Shown here: in pieces, positions 24,077 through 36,526 of the stretch
Position numbering within the stretch: the stretch's first letter is position 1
Layout: each line of letters opens with the position of its first letter
Origin: Strongylocentrotus droebachiensis
Taxonomy: Eukaryota; Echinodermata; Echinoidea; Camarodonta; Strongylocentrotidae
DNA: 64,000 bases
Direction: 5' to 3'
NCBI GenBank assembly: GCA_035222895.1
Contig: JAVYIG010002758.1
Span: 159,001 to 223,000, forward strand
Program-made: the position numbers and the translations under genes
Notes under the pieces: model-generated
Database searches by the model: none
What the model was told of the DNA's origin: nothing
What the model saw: the letters and a program-made list of their open reading frames with translations, nothing else

Positions 24077-24211
24077 ATTTTCATTTTAACTAAGTTGTTA
24101 TTCTATATTTTCTACTACAACTATTTTTAAAATGCTTACAAATTCAAGCTTATTCCTATAGGACATGAGGAACTGCCACAAAATTAATTGTAATAGTAGT
24201 CATTTAATCAA

Positions 24212-24250
24212 AATTATGCCTTATGAAATACAGTATTATAAGGCATAATT
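24212..24250. repeat. Short inverted repeat
   Basis: AATTATGCCTTAT pairs with ATAAGGCATAATT across a short loop. Related words (AAATTATGCATTATG) follow at about 24274. Confidence 0.6.
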
Positions 24251-25554
24251 TCAGTTATAGGCATAAAGCATAAAATTATGCATTATGAAATTCACCTGCT
24301 TGTGGGTGGCACGGAAATCAACTTTTTGTTTTTAAATTTGAAGAAAAAAGAATCAACAACTAAAACTGATATTTACTGTATGATGTTATACATCAACAAT
24401 ACTTGAATGCACAGGGGCAAATTCATAGCGATTCATTCTCCTCCCCCCCCCCATTTTATTGAAATTGCCCCTTAATTTTCAAACAGCCCTGGAATAGCAC
24501 TGTTTTATGTGTATCACTTGTAACAGATAAAAGGACAATGATGACATCAAAATAATCCATTAACTAAATTTGTTACATAAGGCAGCCATTTCTATCTTAA
24601 CTGTTAATATTTAACCTATGTGATTAACTCTCTTCACTAATAAGTTTATCGTTGAGGCAGAAAACTCAATAAAACATCGGACCGATTTCCCTACGGGGCT
24701 TGCTGCTAACAGTAACATACCTGTAATTAGCCTCCACGGTGCGCCATCCCTGAAATAGCAACGCTGGGATTCATAATTTGCTCGTAACTCTTCAGCCTTA
24801 CTTACGTAATTCACCCAAGGGAATGTTCATACCAGTACTCTGCAAGGGTCTTCGCGGGGTCGCTTTGACAAAGAAATCTAAGAATTTAACCTTTTACGGA
24901 GCTGAGTCATTGTAACTAGAAGGCAAAAGTGTCGCTTCAACATCAAACCCCATTATCTTCATGTACGTGTGTACTTTCATTTGTAATATACAGTACTCTG
25001 TTTCTAACAGTATACCAAATAAAAGGCAAGAGTGATTTGAACTGCTTAATCCGAAAAACAAGTTTTATCATCCTTTAATGATAAGCAAGTAAAGTCATAA
25101 AAACTTTAAATAAAAGAAAGTTAGAATAAAATTGTGTCTGTATTAATTTGATTTTTTTAAATTCTGATAATATTCAACATTTTCAGATGAACAATATTTA
25201 TCAATTTATTATAAACTGTGTAACTGCTAGAGACACTGTAGTGACAGTTTTACCATACCCAGATATATAAAAGAAAAGACTTTGCTCTAATCTAACATCA
25301 CTATTTCTTTGATCATATCAAAATTAATTTCTTACCTAGTACTCTAAATAGATGGATGTGCAATTTCAGAAGAAAAATAATTATTCTTTATTACAATTTA
25401 CAATACATTAAAATTTACCAGAAACCTTAAGGTGAAGGCTGTACTACACATATTCATTAAAATGCAGAATTTCTTCTCATTAGCATTCTGGTTCTGCATC
25501 AGGGAAGGCCTAATTGCAACTTGGCTTGACAGTTTGCTCTCTGCGGACTTATAC
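24251..25554. other. Unique AT-rich DNA
   Basis: Contains a short C-run near 24440. No gene supported outside the weak exon candidate that follows. Confidence 0.5.
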
Positions 25555-25625
25555 CCTTATAAATATTTATTGCAGTTCCGTCAGAATTATCTTCTTCTTG
25601 ATCCATTAATTTCACTTGGTTCTGG
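25555..25625 (-). CDS. Weak candidate internal exon
   Basis: On the minus strand a pyrimidine-rich stretch ending TTGACCTGTAG precedes a 71-base segment that closes at AAGG|GTATAAGT. One frame is open across both sites and reads QNQVKLMDQEEDNSDG, then TAINIYK, an acidic hydrophilic peptide. The length, splice signals and frame are all acceptable, but none is exceptional and no family is recognised. The plus strand is also open here (25432-25725), which lowers confidence. Confidence 0.2.
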
Positions 25626-25868
25626 CTACAGGTCAAGAAATAGAATGTTGTATCCACATCGTCGTCAGAGTTACAATACAATAGCTCTTGAGGGGGTTAA
25701 GTCACAGTATGATGTGCTGGTATGATGAGTGGTTGAATTTCTTTTTCATTGATTTGGTTTAAACTTTTAGAATCAAGTGTTAAGAAAAAACATTCCTCAA
25801 ATATGCACACAAAAACCCTGATTATACTGCTTCGTAAATGAAAATAATATACAAGAAAGATTGATAGA

Positions 25869-25909
25869 GACCCCCCCCCCAAAAAAAAAAAAAAAAACAC
25901 ACACACACA
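25869..25909. repeat. C-run, A-run and CA repeat
   Basis: About 10 C, 17 A and then ACACACAC in succession. Confidence 0.85.
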
Positions 25910-26164
25910 AAGAGACATATGCACCATTTAAAAATACTGTGTCCCTTTGGCAGCCAAACTCAAATTTTGTAGAACTTTGCACGAATTATGAATATGTCAT
26001 GTATGTCCTATCTGTGAAATTTAAACGTTAGCAGTGTCCTGATATTCAAATTATGCAAGGAAACCCGTTTACTTGCTAGACTTCACTGTAAGACACTATT
26101 GTGAGTATTGAGTGACTGACTGGCTTTTTTTCTTCTTTGGTAATAACATACATAAAATCGTCCT

Positions 26165-26249
26165 TGTTTTCACGAAGTGACGGTAGTGAGGAAAATCGTA
26201 ACGCAAAGTGAATGCAATTTTTTTTCACTACCGTCACTTCGTGAAAACA
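26165..26249. repeat. Perfect 25-bp inverted repeat with a 35-base loop
   Basis: The arm at 26165-26189 (TGTTTTCACGAAGTGACGGT, then AGTGA) is an exact reverse complement of 26225-26249. Perfect arms in otherwise diverged DNA imply recent origin or selection. It could be a tiny foldback element or a transcribed hairpin. Confidence 0.8.
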
Positions 26250-26944
26250 GCGACGAAATGAGCTGTAAAGGATTTGTCTACATCAATTACCCACTTTTTG
26301 TAATGGCCAAAATTAAACTGATTGAATCTTTGCGCAGCATAAAACGTACGACCATGCAGTACAATGGTCTGAAAATCAAGACTAATACTTATTGGCTCTA
26401 TAGCTCCAAAGTCGATTTGACAACTAATAGTCGTTAATTTCCCACTTTAAGACATTTTCAAGCCCCCTCTTTTTAAGGGGAGTTCTAAATTAGTATTATC
26501 TTTCAAATGCCATTGGAATTCAACCTTTTCATTTTTTGGGCCTGCAAATGGGACATAGTACCTTTAAAAGCAGAGAAAGAAAGAGGGGGGGGGGTAATGA
26601 TTTTGAGGAGGAGGAGGATGAAGAAGAAGAATAAGATGAAAAGGAGGAGTAGGAAAAGAAAAGGCGTTGATAATTGCTGCATTGATTTGAAATTGAAATA
26701 AATCAGTGAGAAACAGAAGGTCTCGGATCCAAAGCAAGATAATTACAAATATTTATGACGATAAATTTTGAAATTTGCTACCTTAAATCACATTTGCTAC
26801 TGACAGCTCATTTCATCTACGTCGTTAACGGTGAAACGATACCCAAACTGACAACTGCAGGGGTGACTTTTAAAACAGGTAGTATTTTATACATTGGCAT
26901 AAATATAGAAACTTGTACTTTCAATATGTTACTCTTTAACTATT
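26250..26944. other. Unique DNA with a purine tract
   Basis: A G-run and GGA/GAA-rich stretch at about 26573-26665 gives Arg/Lys-rich low-complexity reads. No gene supported. Confidence 0.5.
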
Positions 26945-27033
26945 AGCTAAAGGAAAGAGAAGACTGACAAGGAGAGACAACATAAATAATGGAGGGAAAG
27001 AAGGGAGGGAGGAAGGAATAGAAAGAAAAAGAA

Positions 27034-27082
<49 letters not shown>

Positions 27083-27274
27083 CATAGACAGAGACAGACA
27101 GAGCGGTACATAAAATGAAGAGAAAAGTAAGATTATTAGGAGAAACAGTTGGAGAGAAAAGGAGGGAAAAATGAGAAGCAGAGAGAGAAAAAAACAGAGA
27201 GAGAGAGAGTGTGTGTGTGTGTGAGAGAGAAGAGAGAGAGAGAGAGAGAAGAGAGTGTGTGTGTGAGAGAGAGA

Positions 27275-27317
<43 letters not shown>

Positions 27318-27360
27318 TAGAGAGAGAAAGAGAGAGAGAGAGAGAGGTGTAAACAGAAGA
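26945..27360. repeat. Compound microsatellite: GA, GT, GA, AT, GA
   Basis: Long (GA)n stretches are interrupted twice by (GT)n and once by a pure (TA)n run at about 27281-27314. The 153- and 185-residue minus-strand reads are artefacts of the strand bias. Confidence 0.95.
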
Positions 27361-28388
27361 TAAAGATACAACAGAGATACAATGAGAAAAAGGACACAGC
27401 CAGACACAGCCAGATATAAAAATGAATTACTATTAATCTTATACCTGTCCCGTGTGTTTTCTTGATCTTTGACCACTAATTTAATTTGTACAATAAACAT
27501 CAGCCCCTAAGTAATTTGACAGATACATCTCCTTAAAGCACTGACAATGTGTACCAATATATCATGCGGCAAAAAAAATCTTCAGGTATACAGCTCAAAG
27601 AGGGGAACGTATGATGCAGTTATCACAACTTGCCTTCATACCCTAAAAGCAAGAGTCAGTAGATTTGAGATGTACGTCAAATGTCAACTCCTTGTAATGA
27701 TTGTGTATGTGCAAAAGAACCCCTCACTTAATCCTTCCATCCTACCTTCCCTTTGTTACATCATGGTTACATCACAGCCCATATTTGGTATGGAAAGAGG
27801 GGTCTCTCTCTCTATCACCCCCTCCTCTCAATTAAAAACAGCAAGCAAAAGGTATGCCGGAGTCACGTCTCCCGACCAATTTCAATCAAGCAAAGTTCTG
27901 GCTTGATGTCTCGACTAAAGCCTCGACGTCATGGCTTGTCACCCTACAGTCTCACATGCATTCAAATGGTGCTGGTGCTGCGTGCGCTTTATTCAGTAAT
28001 CAATTGGCCCATTACCAAGTATCATTAAGGTAGCCAATGATACATTACAAATGGGTCCGAGGTATTTGTACTCTCTGTCTGCATTTTTGCTACTTACGTT
28101 CCTAGTCTCTGCTCCAACCTCACCCCCCCCCCTCCCTGAGGGGATTCTAATCACAGCATCTCCATCTTATCAAAGAAAGAGCGCTATATATATATCTTAG
28201 CAGTAATTAAATTGGATTGTGCATTTTTAATGAGGCCCAGGGATGTAGCGGTGTGACGAAAAAGACTTGAAGTAAATTCTACAAAACATCACTAGTTTGA
28301 CAAACAATTTGGTATGATGCTAGCGAGACTAAACACAAACCTATAAAAATAGTTCTATTACCTCAATAGCACACTCCAATTTCATGAG
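27361..28388. other. Unique DNA, one ambiguous open frame
   Basis: A 119-residue plus-strand frame (27547-27906) and an overlapping 91-residue frame lie in sequence of average composition. They have no recognisable motif or signal peptide, and I do not call a gene. A C-run lies at about 28122-28132. Confidence 0.4.
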
Positions 28389-28417
28389 GATATATATATA
28401 TATATATATATATATAA
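28389..28417. repeat. (AT)n microsatellite
   Basis: Pure TATATA run of about 28 bases. Confidence 0.9.
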
Positions 28418-28605
28418 TCAAATTCGGAACTTGGTGCGAATGATATATGATAATAAATGTCAATGTCATATTAATGAGAGATATGGTTACCTCTAATGGC
28501 CGTTGGTAATACAATAAATTATTGAAATACCTTATAAAGAGATGCTACTGAGAGTGATACAAATTTCTTGAACTTTAAAGCGGTGCGAGTGTAGTCTACA
28601 GCAGC

Positions 28606-28629
28606 CGGGGGGGGGGGGGGGGGGGGGGA
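28606..28629. repeat. G-run of over 20 bases
   Basis: An uninterrupted G homopolymer following CAGCC. Assembly length here is likely uncertain. Confidence 0.9.
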
Positions 28630-29586
28630 GTGTCAAGGGGCCTGCTGTAGGGCCCATGGTGGGGTCCAGGGGTAAGGGTCCCTGAAACCACAGGGGTTTT
28701 GTGTTTCCAATGCATGTAAATATGCTTTTTAAGAACTATCAATTCATACATTCACACATGGATACAACCACCAATGTTCGTTCTGCATGACCTGCTTTCT
28801 GATCAACATACGAGGATAGCAATGTGGGATCGTTGTTTATCCTGATCACTTCCTACCTGAGAGGATGTGTCCATGACTTTTACCTCAAGCCATGACCATT
28901 TCCACTTGGTTTTGATTTCCTCCTCAATCTCCTTCACATACCCTTCCAAAAACAGAGAGAAAGTGAGAGAGAGAGAAAGAGAGAGAGAGAGAGACTGTGA
29001 TTTTGTTCTGTTTTTCTGGAACCATTTGTGTTTTGAAGATAAAACCAGGAATTCCAGAAGTATCAACAAATTAATGGCACCCCTGCTTTTAGAGGATTGG
29101 GGGATATATGTTTCTGCACGGCACACATGTTGTGATTGTATCACAATTTGTGTGACAGTTGAACTATTTATAAATATACATTATATCTAATCATATTATT
29201 CAGATAAATTTAAAACTTTCGAGTATTTTGGTAGTAAAATGACTCCTGTAAATATACGAAAGATCGGATGACACTTTCTGCTTTAATAAAGAAAGAAGGG
29301 AATGAAGGTAAATCCTTTAATACAATCAACTGCGCATACAGCTTTCTGTAAATAATACAATGATGAGAATGAATAAGTGAAGTAAAAAAAAAAGCTACTT
29401 GATTATATGTCGTATATCTTTTCATGAATAATATGAATGTCTAAACCCATGATATTTGAAGTCGGCTCTATTTTGAGTTTTGACTGTGCTTTGGAGAAAA
29501 ATCACCATCCCTACAATTGTTATCATTTTTCATGTTAAATACATTTCTGTCATTCTATGCCAGATTGGGGCTCGCATTGCAATCAC
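28630..29586. other. Unique DNA with a short GA repeat
   Basis: GA repeat at about 28956-28995. No gene supported. Confidence 0.5.
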
Positions 29587-29843
29587 CTGAACCTCCTCTT
29601 AGGCTCTGTGTCTTTCTCCTGAAAGTACAAAAGATCATCCCTGACCCGCTCTGTACTGACCGAGCCATCATCAATATTCATTAACACACAACTAGAACAT
29701 GGTCTAGCCTCATGACTGCATACATGACACGATCCCATTTCCCTCAAATTGAATTCTTTTCTGATAAATTGCTCAAGAGGTCTTCTATGCAAGGTTTTTG
29801 CGGTCTGTGATGTAAGATTTTCTGGCTTGTAATCAAGACTGGT
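29587..29843 (-). CDS. Candidate exon or degraded element ORF, Cys-rich
   Basis: On the minus strand TATTGCAG precedes an open segment of 257 bases ending at TTCAG|GTGATT, so both splice consensus sites are present and the frame is open throughout. The peptide begins TSLDYKPENLTSQTAK, has a Cys cluster (MGSCHVCSHEARPCSSC) near residues 37-53 and ends in a charged stretch. The two CxxC pairs resemble a small zinc-binding knuckle, and similar clusters also occur in C-terminal parts of some retroelement proteins. A second minus-strand frame (29744-29959) overlaps it, which favours a decayed element or chance. I recognise no family. Confidence 0.3.
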
Positions 29844-30109
29844 CTGCAATACCCCCTAGTATTTTTACAAGTATCTTTTATCAATATTCTTGAGTCTCGA
29901 AACTCCCTTTTCTGGGTAACTTGTAATAAAATTTGTTCTGATTTAAATTTTACTTTCATGGATTGCTTCTAAATCTGAGGATTTGAGGAACTCCATCAGT
30001 AAGAAATATTAATTATATTAATGGAAAATGTTATACTTAAACCTTTATGGGGATTACTCAAAGTTTTTTATGGATCAACATCATAATCTGCAGGAGATGG
30101 GTACAGGAA

Positions 30110-30169
30110 TAAGAGAGAATAAGATGGAGAATGACAGAAATAAGGAGAAGGATAAGCAGAGAAAGAGAG

Positions 30170-30225
<56 letters not shown>

Positions 30226-30400
30226 AGAGAGAGCGTGCGAGCAAAAGAGAGAAAGAGAAATAGGTGAAAATCAACCAGTAAAAGAATATCCACGTATCAG
30301 ATGTAGAGAGGAATAATTGAAAGAGGAAGGAAAGAAGAGAAGAGAAACACGAGCAAAGACATATGAGTGACAGAGAAAAATGAGAGAATCCGAAACAATG
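30110..30400. repeat. GA-rich purine microsatellite
   Basis: A pure (GA)n core at about 30176-30230 with degenerate flanks. Arg/Glu-rich plus-strand and Ser/Leu-rich minus-strand reads are artefacts. Confidence 0.95.
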
Positions 30401-32102
30401 CAATTTCTTAAGAAAGTCATATTTTGACAAAACGGAGAAGGGGGGTGGGAAATAAAAATGCAAGACACCGGAAAACTGGAAAATATTGACAAAGTCATCT
30501 AGTGAGAAGCTACTTTCATGAAACCATCAAGTTTTTCCTGCCTGCCAAAAGGCTGTTGCTGCCACTTACAAAACACTGCATTTACAGCCTTTTGCATTGG
30601 GGCAGCCAACAAGATTTGAACACTGTAGATGAGTGGATGAAAAATAGAATAAATCGCATGGATTGAGTCAAACAAAGTCCAGGACAGAAATGCATAAATT
30701 GATGTGATGACAAATAGTGTGGCCTTTAACAGGATTTAAATCTAAAAAGAGATGGGTTTTCCTCCGTGCATCTTTCTTGCTAATATAAGCTTCCTATTAC
30801 AGCGGCTTCCATATTTGAAGCACTACACAAACCTGACTAGCCATCATAAAAGAATATCAAAGTTCACCGGCCGTACCCGTTTTTTTTTCATGCTACATTA
30901 GTGTTTCTGAATTTGATGGTTTAATGCTCTTTGTCATTATTGGGCAGCATTCTTGCGTTTTAGTAACAAACAAATCTGCATTTCATGACCGACTGAACTC
31001 TCAAAAATTTGAGCTAAACAGTTGGAAGTACTTCGCTGTAATTGCGACATGAAACATGAAGCAATGAAGGCTCATTTTCTTTTCAATTCCTCGAAGTACC
31101 AACCTTCACAATTTGGGGGTCAGAAATAGTGCAATGTCATAATAAATGATTTAAAAAAAATATATATGTTACTCTATAGGCTTTATACTTCAATCTCATC
31201 AGAGTGTATGATTTCCAATATAAATGGTTCCTTCAGGTTTATCAGACCGATGTGAATGGCTCTACTTTGACTTCTAAGGACAGAGTAAGGGGGGCTATTT
31301 GAAGAATAATGCCCATCATTAGGGAGTCTGCCATATCTCTTTATTGTACAATTTCTAAAATGTCTGGTTCCATAAATCATTAAGATAGCCATGTGCCCGA
31401 CTCCAAATCACAAGGAATTAAATTGATTATATTTGTTCACTCTATATATTGACCGCAATAATATATTAAGAGAACAAAGTACACCACTGTACTTATGGAA
31501 TGATACAAATAAATATTAAGCAACATTTACAAAGCGTAATATAGACTGCATTCATTTTCTTCCAATTGTGGGGAAAAGAAAAATGTTATGAAAATGAAAT
31601 GTTTATGGAAATCTGTCTCATTTTGAAACCACACACAAGCTTTTGATCCTACATCACAGGGAACGAGCTATCCTTTTCTGATAATACTGATTTCACCAGA
31701 AAGTACAGACCCATATTAACTTGTCATCATTTTTTACCATAATCCTCCCTGAAATGGTAAAATAAATCTTTCCACAATGAAAATACAGGTTTTGTGCATA
31801 TGTTGAACAAATAAAAAAATGCATTAATGGGAAATCCAAATACCACTTGCAATTTTCAACTCAAAGATTACTTCAGTTGATAGATATATATGGGTTTTCT
31901 CTTGAATTGTATTTAAAAATAAAACATACACACACAAAAAAAAAAGCCTGTGAGAATAACATTATCATCATTTTCACATCTATCTTCTTTGCATCAATGC
32001 AATAGAAAGCTTCACTTTGCAAAAAGGTAAGTTATACATACTGGGGGGTGGGGGGTGGGGCTTCACAAAGACTTAGATTGACTTTAAGTTGGACTTAACT
32101 AG
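30401..32102. other. Unique AT-rich DNA
   Basis: No gene supported. Short AC and A runs lie at about 31927-31945 and a GGGGTGG run near 32043-32059. Confidence 0.5.
30543..30595. repeat. Short imperfect hairpin
   Basis: AAAAGGCTGT and ACAGCCTTTT pair across a loop of about 27 bases, and CTGCC words outside extend the similarity. Size and shape resemble a miRNA precursor, but nothing else supports that. Confidence 0.35.
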
Positions 32103-32296
32103 GGCAGGCCGTTCATGCCACTGTGTGCTGTCACCGTTTACTGGCCATGGTCTCTCAAGGGATGTACAAATCTTGGTCACAGATCTATAGAATTGAGTTT
32201 TTTTTTTATAGATCATTATTGAAGGAAAATATATTATCTAAAGATCATAATTGAGAGACCAACGGTGAGAGCAACCAGTGGCATGAATGGTCTGCC
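32103..32296. mobile_element. MITE with long terminal inverted repeats
   Basis: GGCAGGCCGTTCATGCCACT on the left is mirrored by AGTGGCATGAATGGTCTGCC on the right. The similarity continues inward through TCACCGT and GGTCTCTCAA, giving arms of over 50 bases in a 194-base element. The word TGGCATGAATGGTCTG recurs alone at about 60512, so the family has other fragments. No target duplication is obvious. Confidence 0.8.
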
Positions 32297-32299
32297 ATA

Positions 32300-32370
32300 G
32301 GGGCATTGTTAACTCTGTGATAAAGTCAAATGTGATATAATGTCCTTCTGGCTCCAAACATTGTTGCCAC
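32300..32370. repeat. Foldback-family copy directly after the MITE
   Basis: GGGCATTGTTAACTCTGTG and AATGTCCTTCTGGCTCC, then AAACATTGTTG, form the arms. The outer left arm has been lost at the junction with the neighbouring MITE, which suggests one inserted into or beside the other. Confidence 0.6.
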
Positions 32371-33592
32371 AGATAAGATAAGAATATGAAAATATTAAAA
32401 TCACAAGGTCTGTTGTGAAATTTGCATTCTTGCTGTTACAGATAAAATACCACAGATTTGAGATTTTTTAAATATATCATATGATCTGTTGTGCAATTTA
32501 CTATATCCTCTTGCCACAGATACAATACCACATTGTGAATGGTGCTGGCAGTCTGGCAAAGTACCTTATAGCTGATTACATGTCATAATACTGGGAAAGA
32601 AGTTTTGAGATTCACTCAATCTCAAAGCAGGCTAGCTAGAGCTCTATAGCATGTGATGTAATACTGCAAAATTGGACAAGGAGCTTTCATAAAACAAAAA
32701 CAAAAACAAAACAAAAGACAACCATGAAATCTACACACTTGAACTGTCTAGATAGGAAACATATTGTTTATATGATTTGTTTATCCTTTCAATGAAAGTG
32801 CTTTTTCACCTTTTATCCTAATGCAATAATCTTCAACAAAACATGCTTTTAAAAATTGATTTGATTGATAAATCTGAAAAGACAAACAAACTTCAAAAAA
32901 ATATTAGTCCAGAATCTCAAAATCAAGAAAGGAGTTGGAAGAGAAGCAAAAACACTTATTATCAACCCTACCTCTCAGAAGACTAAATAATGATACAATA
33001 GTCTCACTCCTCAGATCTTTCAAATTAACATTGCACTGCCAAAGGCCTTCACCCCTGGGTGGAAAAATACTGCAAATTCATGAATTGCAAACGGACAGAA
33101 ATATATAACTCATACATTTGGATGAGTTAGAAAAGCAATAACCACTTTCAAAGGCATTTATTGAAAAGGAAAATATGGCGGCTAGAATTTGGGAAACAAA
33201 AACACAATCAGTTGAATCATGAGAAGTTTATTATTGGGTTGGAATAGGAAATTTAGGGTCAACGAACCATATTTCAATTTAAAAAAGAGGGCATCAGTGC
33301 TGGATCCTTTTTCTCTCTACAGGGAAGTGGGGTTAATTGCACTGTTGAGAAATATGTAATATGTGATATAAACTTCACCCACATTTTGTTTCTTTTCAAT
33401 TTTTTTGTTGCAGCTTGCATCTTTTTCTTTTTCTTTAGTTTTTTCGGTACTGGCCACCTCGGGTAGATTATCAATGTACTTTGGAGGTGCATGCCGTTTT
33501 TTATCCATTATAAATGCTGTAGTACCTCTTATGTCTGAAAGAAAGGACTCTTGTACAAGTATTAACTATATTCTGCAAGGGATTTCCTTCTA
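32371..33592. other. Unique AT-rich DNA
   Basis: No gene supported. Low-quality reads at 33274-33611 on both strands have no coding signature. Confidence 0.5.
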
Positions 33593-33759
33593 CAGTGAAA
33601 CCTGTCTATAATGACCGCCCAAGGGTGACAAGAAGGTCTTTATAGGCAGGTGGCTTTATGTACAGGTTGCTTTAGTACATATTTCAACGAGAAACCGTTT
33701 TCAAGAGAAACAAAAATATGGTCTTTGAAGACAGGTGGTCACTAAAGCAGGTTTGACTG
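33593..33759. mobile_element. MITE, TA-flanked, CAGTgAAACCTGTCT family
   Basis: CAGTGAAACCTGTCTATAAT on the left is mirrored by CACTAAAGCAGGTTTGACTG on the right, with TA immediately outside both ends (33591-33592 and 33760-33761). TIRs of this TACAGTcAAACCTGTC type are widespread in marine invertebrate genomes to my knowledge. The TA flank allows a Tc1/mariner-like or other TA-targeting transposase; none is encoded. Confidence 0.75.
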
Positions 33760-33761
33760 TA

Positions 33762-36526
33762 TTAATAGGCAGAACAGTAAAAAAAGAAGTAAAATCTTCA
33801 CAAAATTTTTAATGGGTCCAGATTCACAATAGTTTCATGCCACAAAATAACTAAAGTACAACGTTGAATTTCTGCAATTTACAAACTTCCTTGACGTAAA
33901 ATGATGTTATTAAATTCAAACATTCAAATTAAACAGATTTCCAGTTTCCTCGTACCTGTACTTTCGTCTCAAGTTTATGACGTAAATAGGTGCATAGTTT
34001 TCCTAAAAAGAATCCCCACTTTGCTACTACAAGTTTACATTTCTAAAAATATGTGAAATCTGCATTTGGTAATTAATTTGTCTGGATTATTTTCTTCTCC
34101 ATAAAACCACGCTCACCTTGGAAAATAAAGTACTAATTGAATTACTCTCATGAAGCAAGTGATTCGAAGAAATGCTCTAAAACATGAAAGAGAAATAGTG
34201 CAACATTTAATTCCCTCTGAAACTCTATCCTCCATGCAGCATACAAATAACATCTGTTGCATGCTATAAGGACTTTACTGCTATCTAAAATACATGCCTG
34301 TAAGAGCCTTATTGCCGGCATGCAACAAAAAGCAACTTGAGAGTCCACATATACAGCATGTTGTAATCAGACCTCCCTTTCCCCCTTCACCAACGATCCA
34401 CACAAAACCATTCATTTCTAATCCAATTAATAACGAGCGAGTGCTTCCCATGTTCGGCCAGGTAAAAAGGCTTTCGCGAAGCGTGAAAAGAAGAACGGAG
34501 TAGTACGTGTCGATTAATTCCTTTACCCCCTATCAAGAAATGGTAGGCAAATCAAACAGAAAATTTATTGCACACTGATGCAAGCACAAATTTGGAACAA
34601 AGCCAAGGCAAGTGAAATGATGATCGCTTATGAGAAGTCAACAATAAATTGTGACTTGCAATTGCACAATCGTACCCATGGTATTACTGTGATATTACAA
34701 TTCAATGTATAAATCAAATTAAAATGGAATGACTCTTTAGTGCATTTTCAGCATTTTCCTCCATTTTCATCACTGATAGTGAAAGAAGCATATATATGTT
34801 GTAGTTTGTGAACTTGTAACACATGAAAATACACAACAATGTGCAGAGATGCAATTGTAAGTACCTTTTGTGAATTATTGCGAAAACAACAGCTTGCTTA
34901 AATGTCTGCAACCCTGCCCTTCGCAAAAAATATCTGCAGGTGTTTTTTTTTCTTTACTACCTTTCAATCACATTGAAGCATGAAAAATTCATAAAAATAC
35001 GCCTTTTTTTCTGCTTAGAAATATGAATTTTGTATGAAATAATATTTGGTGACCAGTGACCTGATTATAATTTGATTAAAAGTCGGTTTGACCTTTCTGC
35101 AACCAGTCAATATGTTTGTCCATTGTGTGAACTAACAATGCTTGCTTCTTAAACAAAAATGGGTGCAGAATTCTACAAGGGCACTTGAAAATTGCATAAA
35201 ATAAAATTATATAACTCTGGCTTTTGAATGAGTAAAATGATGAAATCATAACTTTTCTATAAGAAGGAAAAAAGGATGTCAAGTATCTTTCAAACAATCT
35301 TGAGTTAAACTACACCCTATCTAAAAATATAGGATGCTGTTTAGTTTAATTCCTAACCTAGTCCAACAATACAACATAAATTTGCTGTTTTAGTCTGTTC
35401 CACGTATTCACTTGCTGTTCATTTAGTTGTAAAGCTTGTTTAGAACTTTCCTAAAGCTTAATCACTCTCTGCAACTCAAAATTTGTCTCACTATAAACAT
35501 ACTTTTTCATCTACCATTTTGGGTTTTACTCAAGATATTGGGCAAGTCATTTTTACAGCATCTTAGTGAAATACAGAGTATAAATTTGTTTCATTCCTGT
35601 CCTTTCATACATAATTGCAATCATATATCAAGAAAAGTGGATGAGACTCAATTTATGACAATTCATAGACATTTCAGTACCAATGGCATGCATGTATTCC
35701 ACCTATTGTGTAGACGTGTCCAAAACTGATACGACCAGTCGCTGACAAACCCTGACAAATTACAATTCTATTCAAGACCATTGTCTTTTATCTATATCTC
35801 TCTTGGAGGTCTTGTGAAATTGAAAGACTAGAGCGCCTACGTTACAGTACCTTCAAGATCTCAGACTATGATCATCCAAGCTTTGAATTCCCTCGTATCT
35901 AGGAGACTTAGAGTCTCTTATGAATAATAAATCCTTTACGTGCTGTAGGCAGGAATTATTGTTACTAAGCAGCCTTACTATTTTTCATATATATATATAT
36001 TTTTTTTTTTCCAGGGAGGATACTTTAAAGGTTATATTGTGTTTAGTATATTGTATAGTTATACATACACATAAATGAATAGTAATCATTATTTGTTTAT
36101 CAAGCAGTAAATGAGTGGTGGGACTTCCCAAATATGCCTAATTTGCAAGATACTGCAAAAATTCGCTCACACTTAATCTAGAAATTATGTTATAAACATA
36201 TAGAACATGTTTTGACAAAGTAACTATGACTTTCTCATATTAATTTGTCTATTCTTCAGCTATAATACGTTTTTAATCAAATTTCAATGGCTGATATAAT
36301 TTATAAGGGGATTTGTAACATATGGGCATTTTTTTCCTGTTATAAATGAATTACATTTTCTTACATTACCAGAACTCAAAATATCACCTCTTATACCAAA
36401 ATAAAAGAGCATTTAATGTGAAGTTTATCCAAGATATCATTTGCCAAATCATAAAGGGAATTGCGATTTGCAAACACATCATACAAAAAAGCTAGGACAA
36501 GTTGAGCATACCTTGAACTGTGTGTG
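33762..36526. other. Long unique AT-rich interval
   Basis: About 2.8 kb with several 60- to 100-residue reads on both strands and none that I can support. An AT/T run lies at about 35988-36012. Confidence 0.5.

Noticed and set aside
26936-27500. 153- and 185-residue minus-strand frames
   Set aside because: Translation of GA, GT and TA repeats.
30028-30463. Arg/Glu-rich plus and Ser/Leu-rich minus frames
   Set aside because: GA microsatellite translation on both strands.
30543-30595. miRNA precursor
   Set aside because: Only a 10-base clean stem; too weak without expression data.
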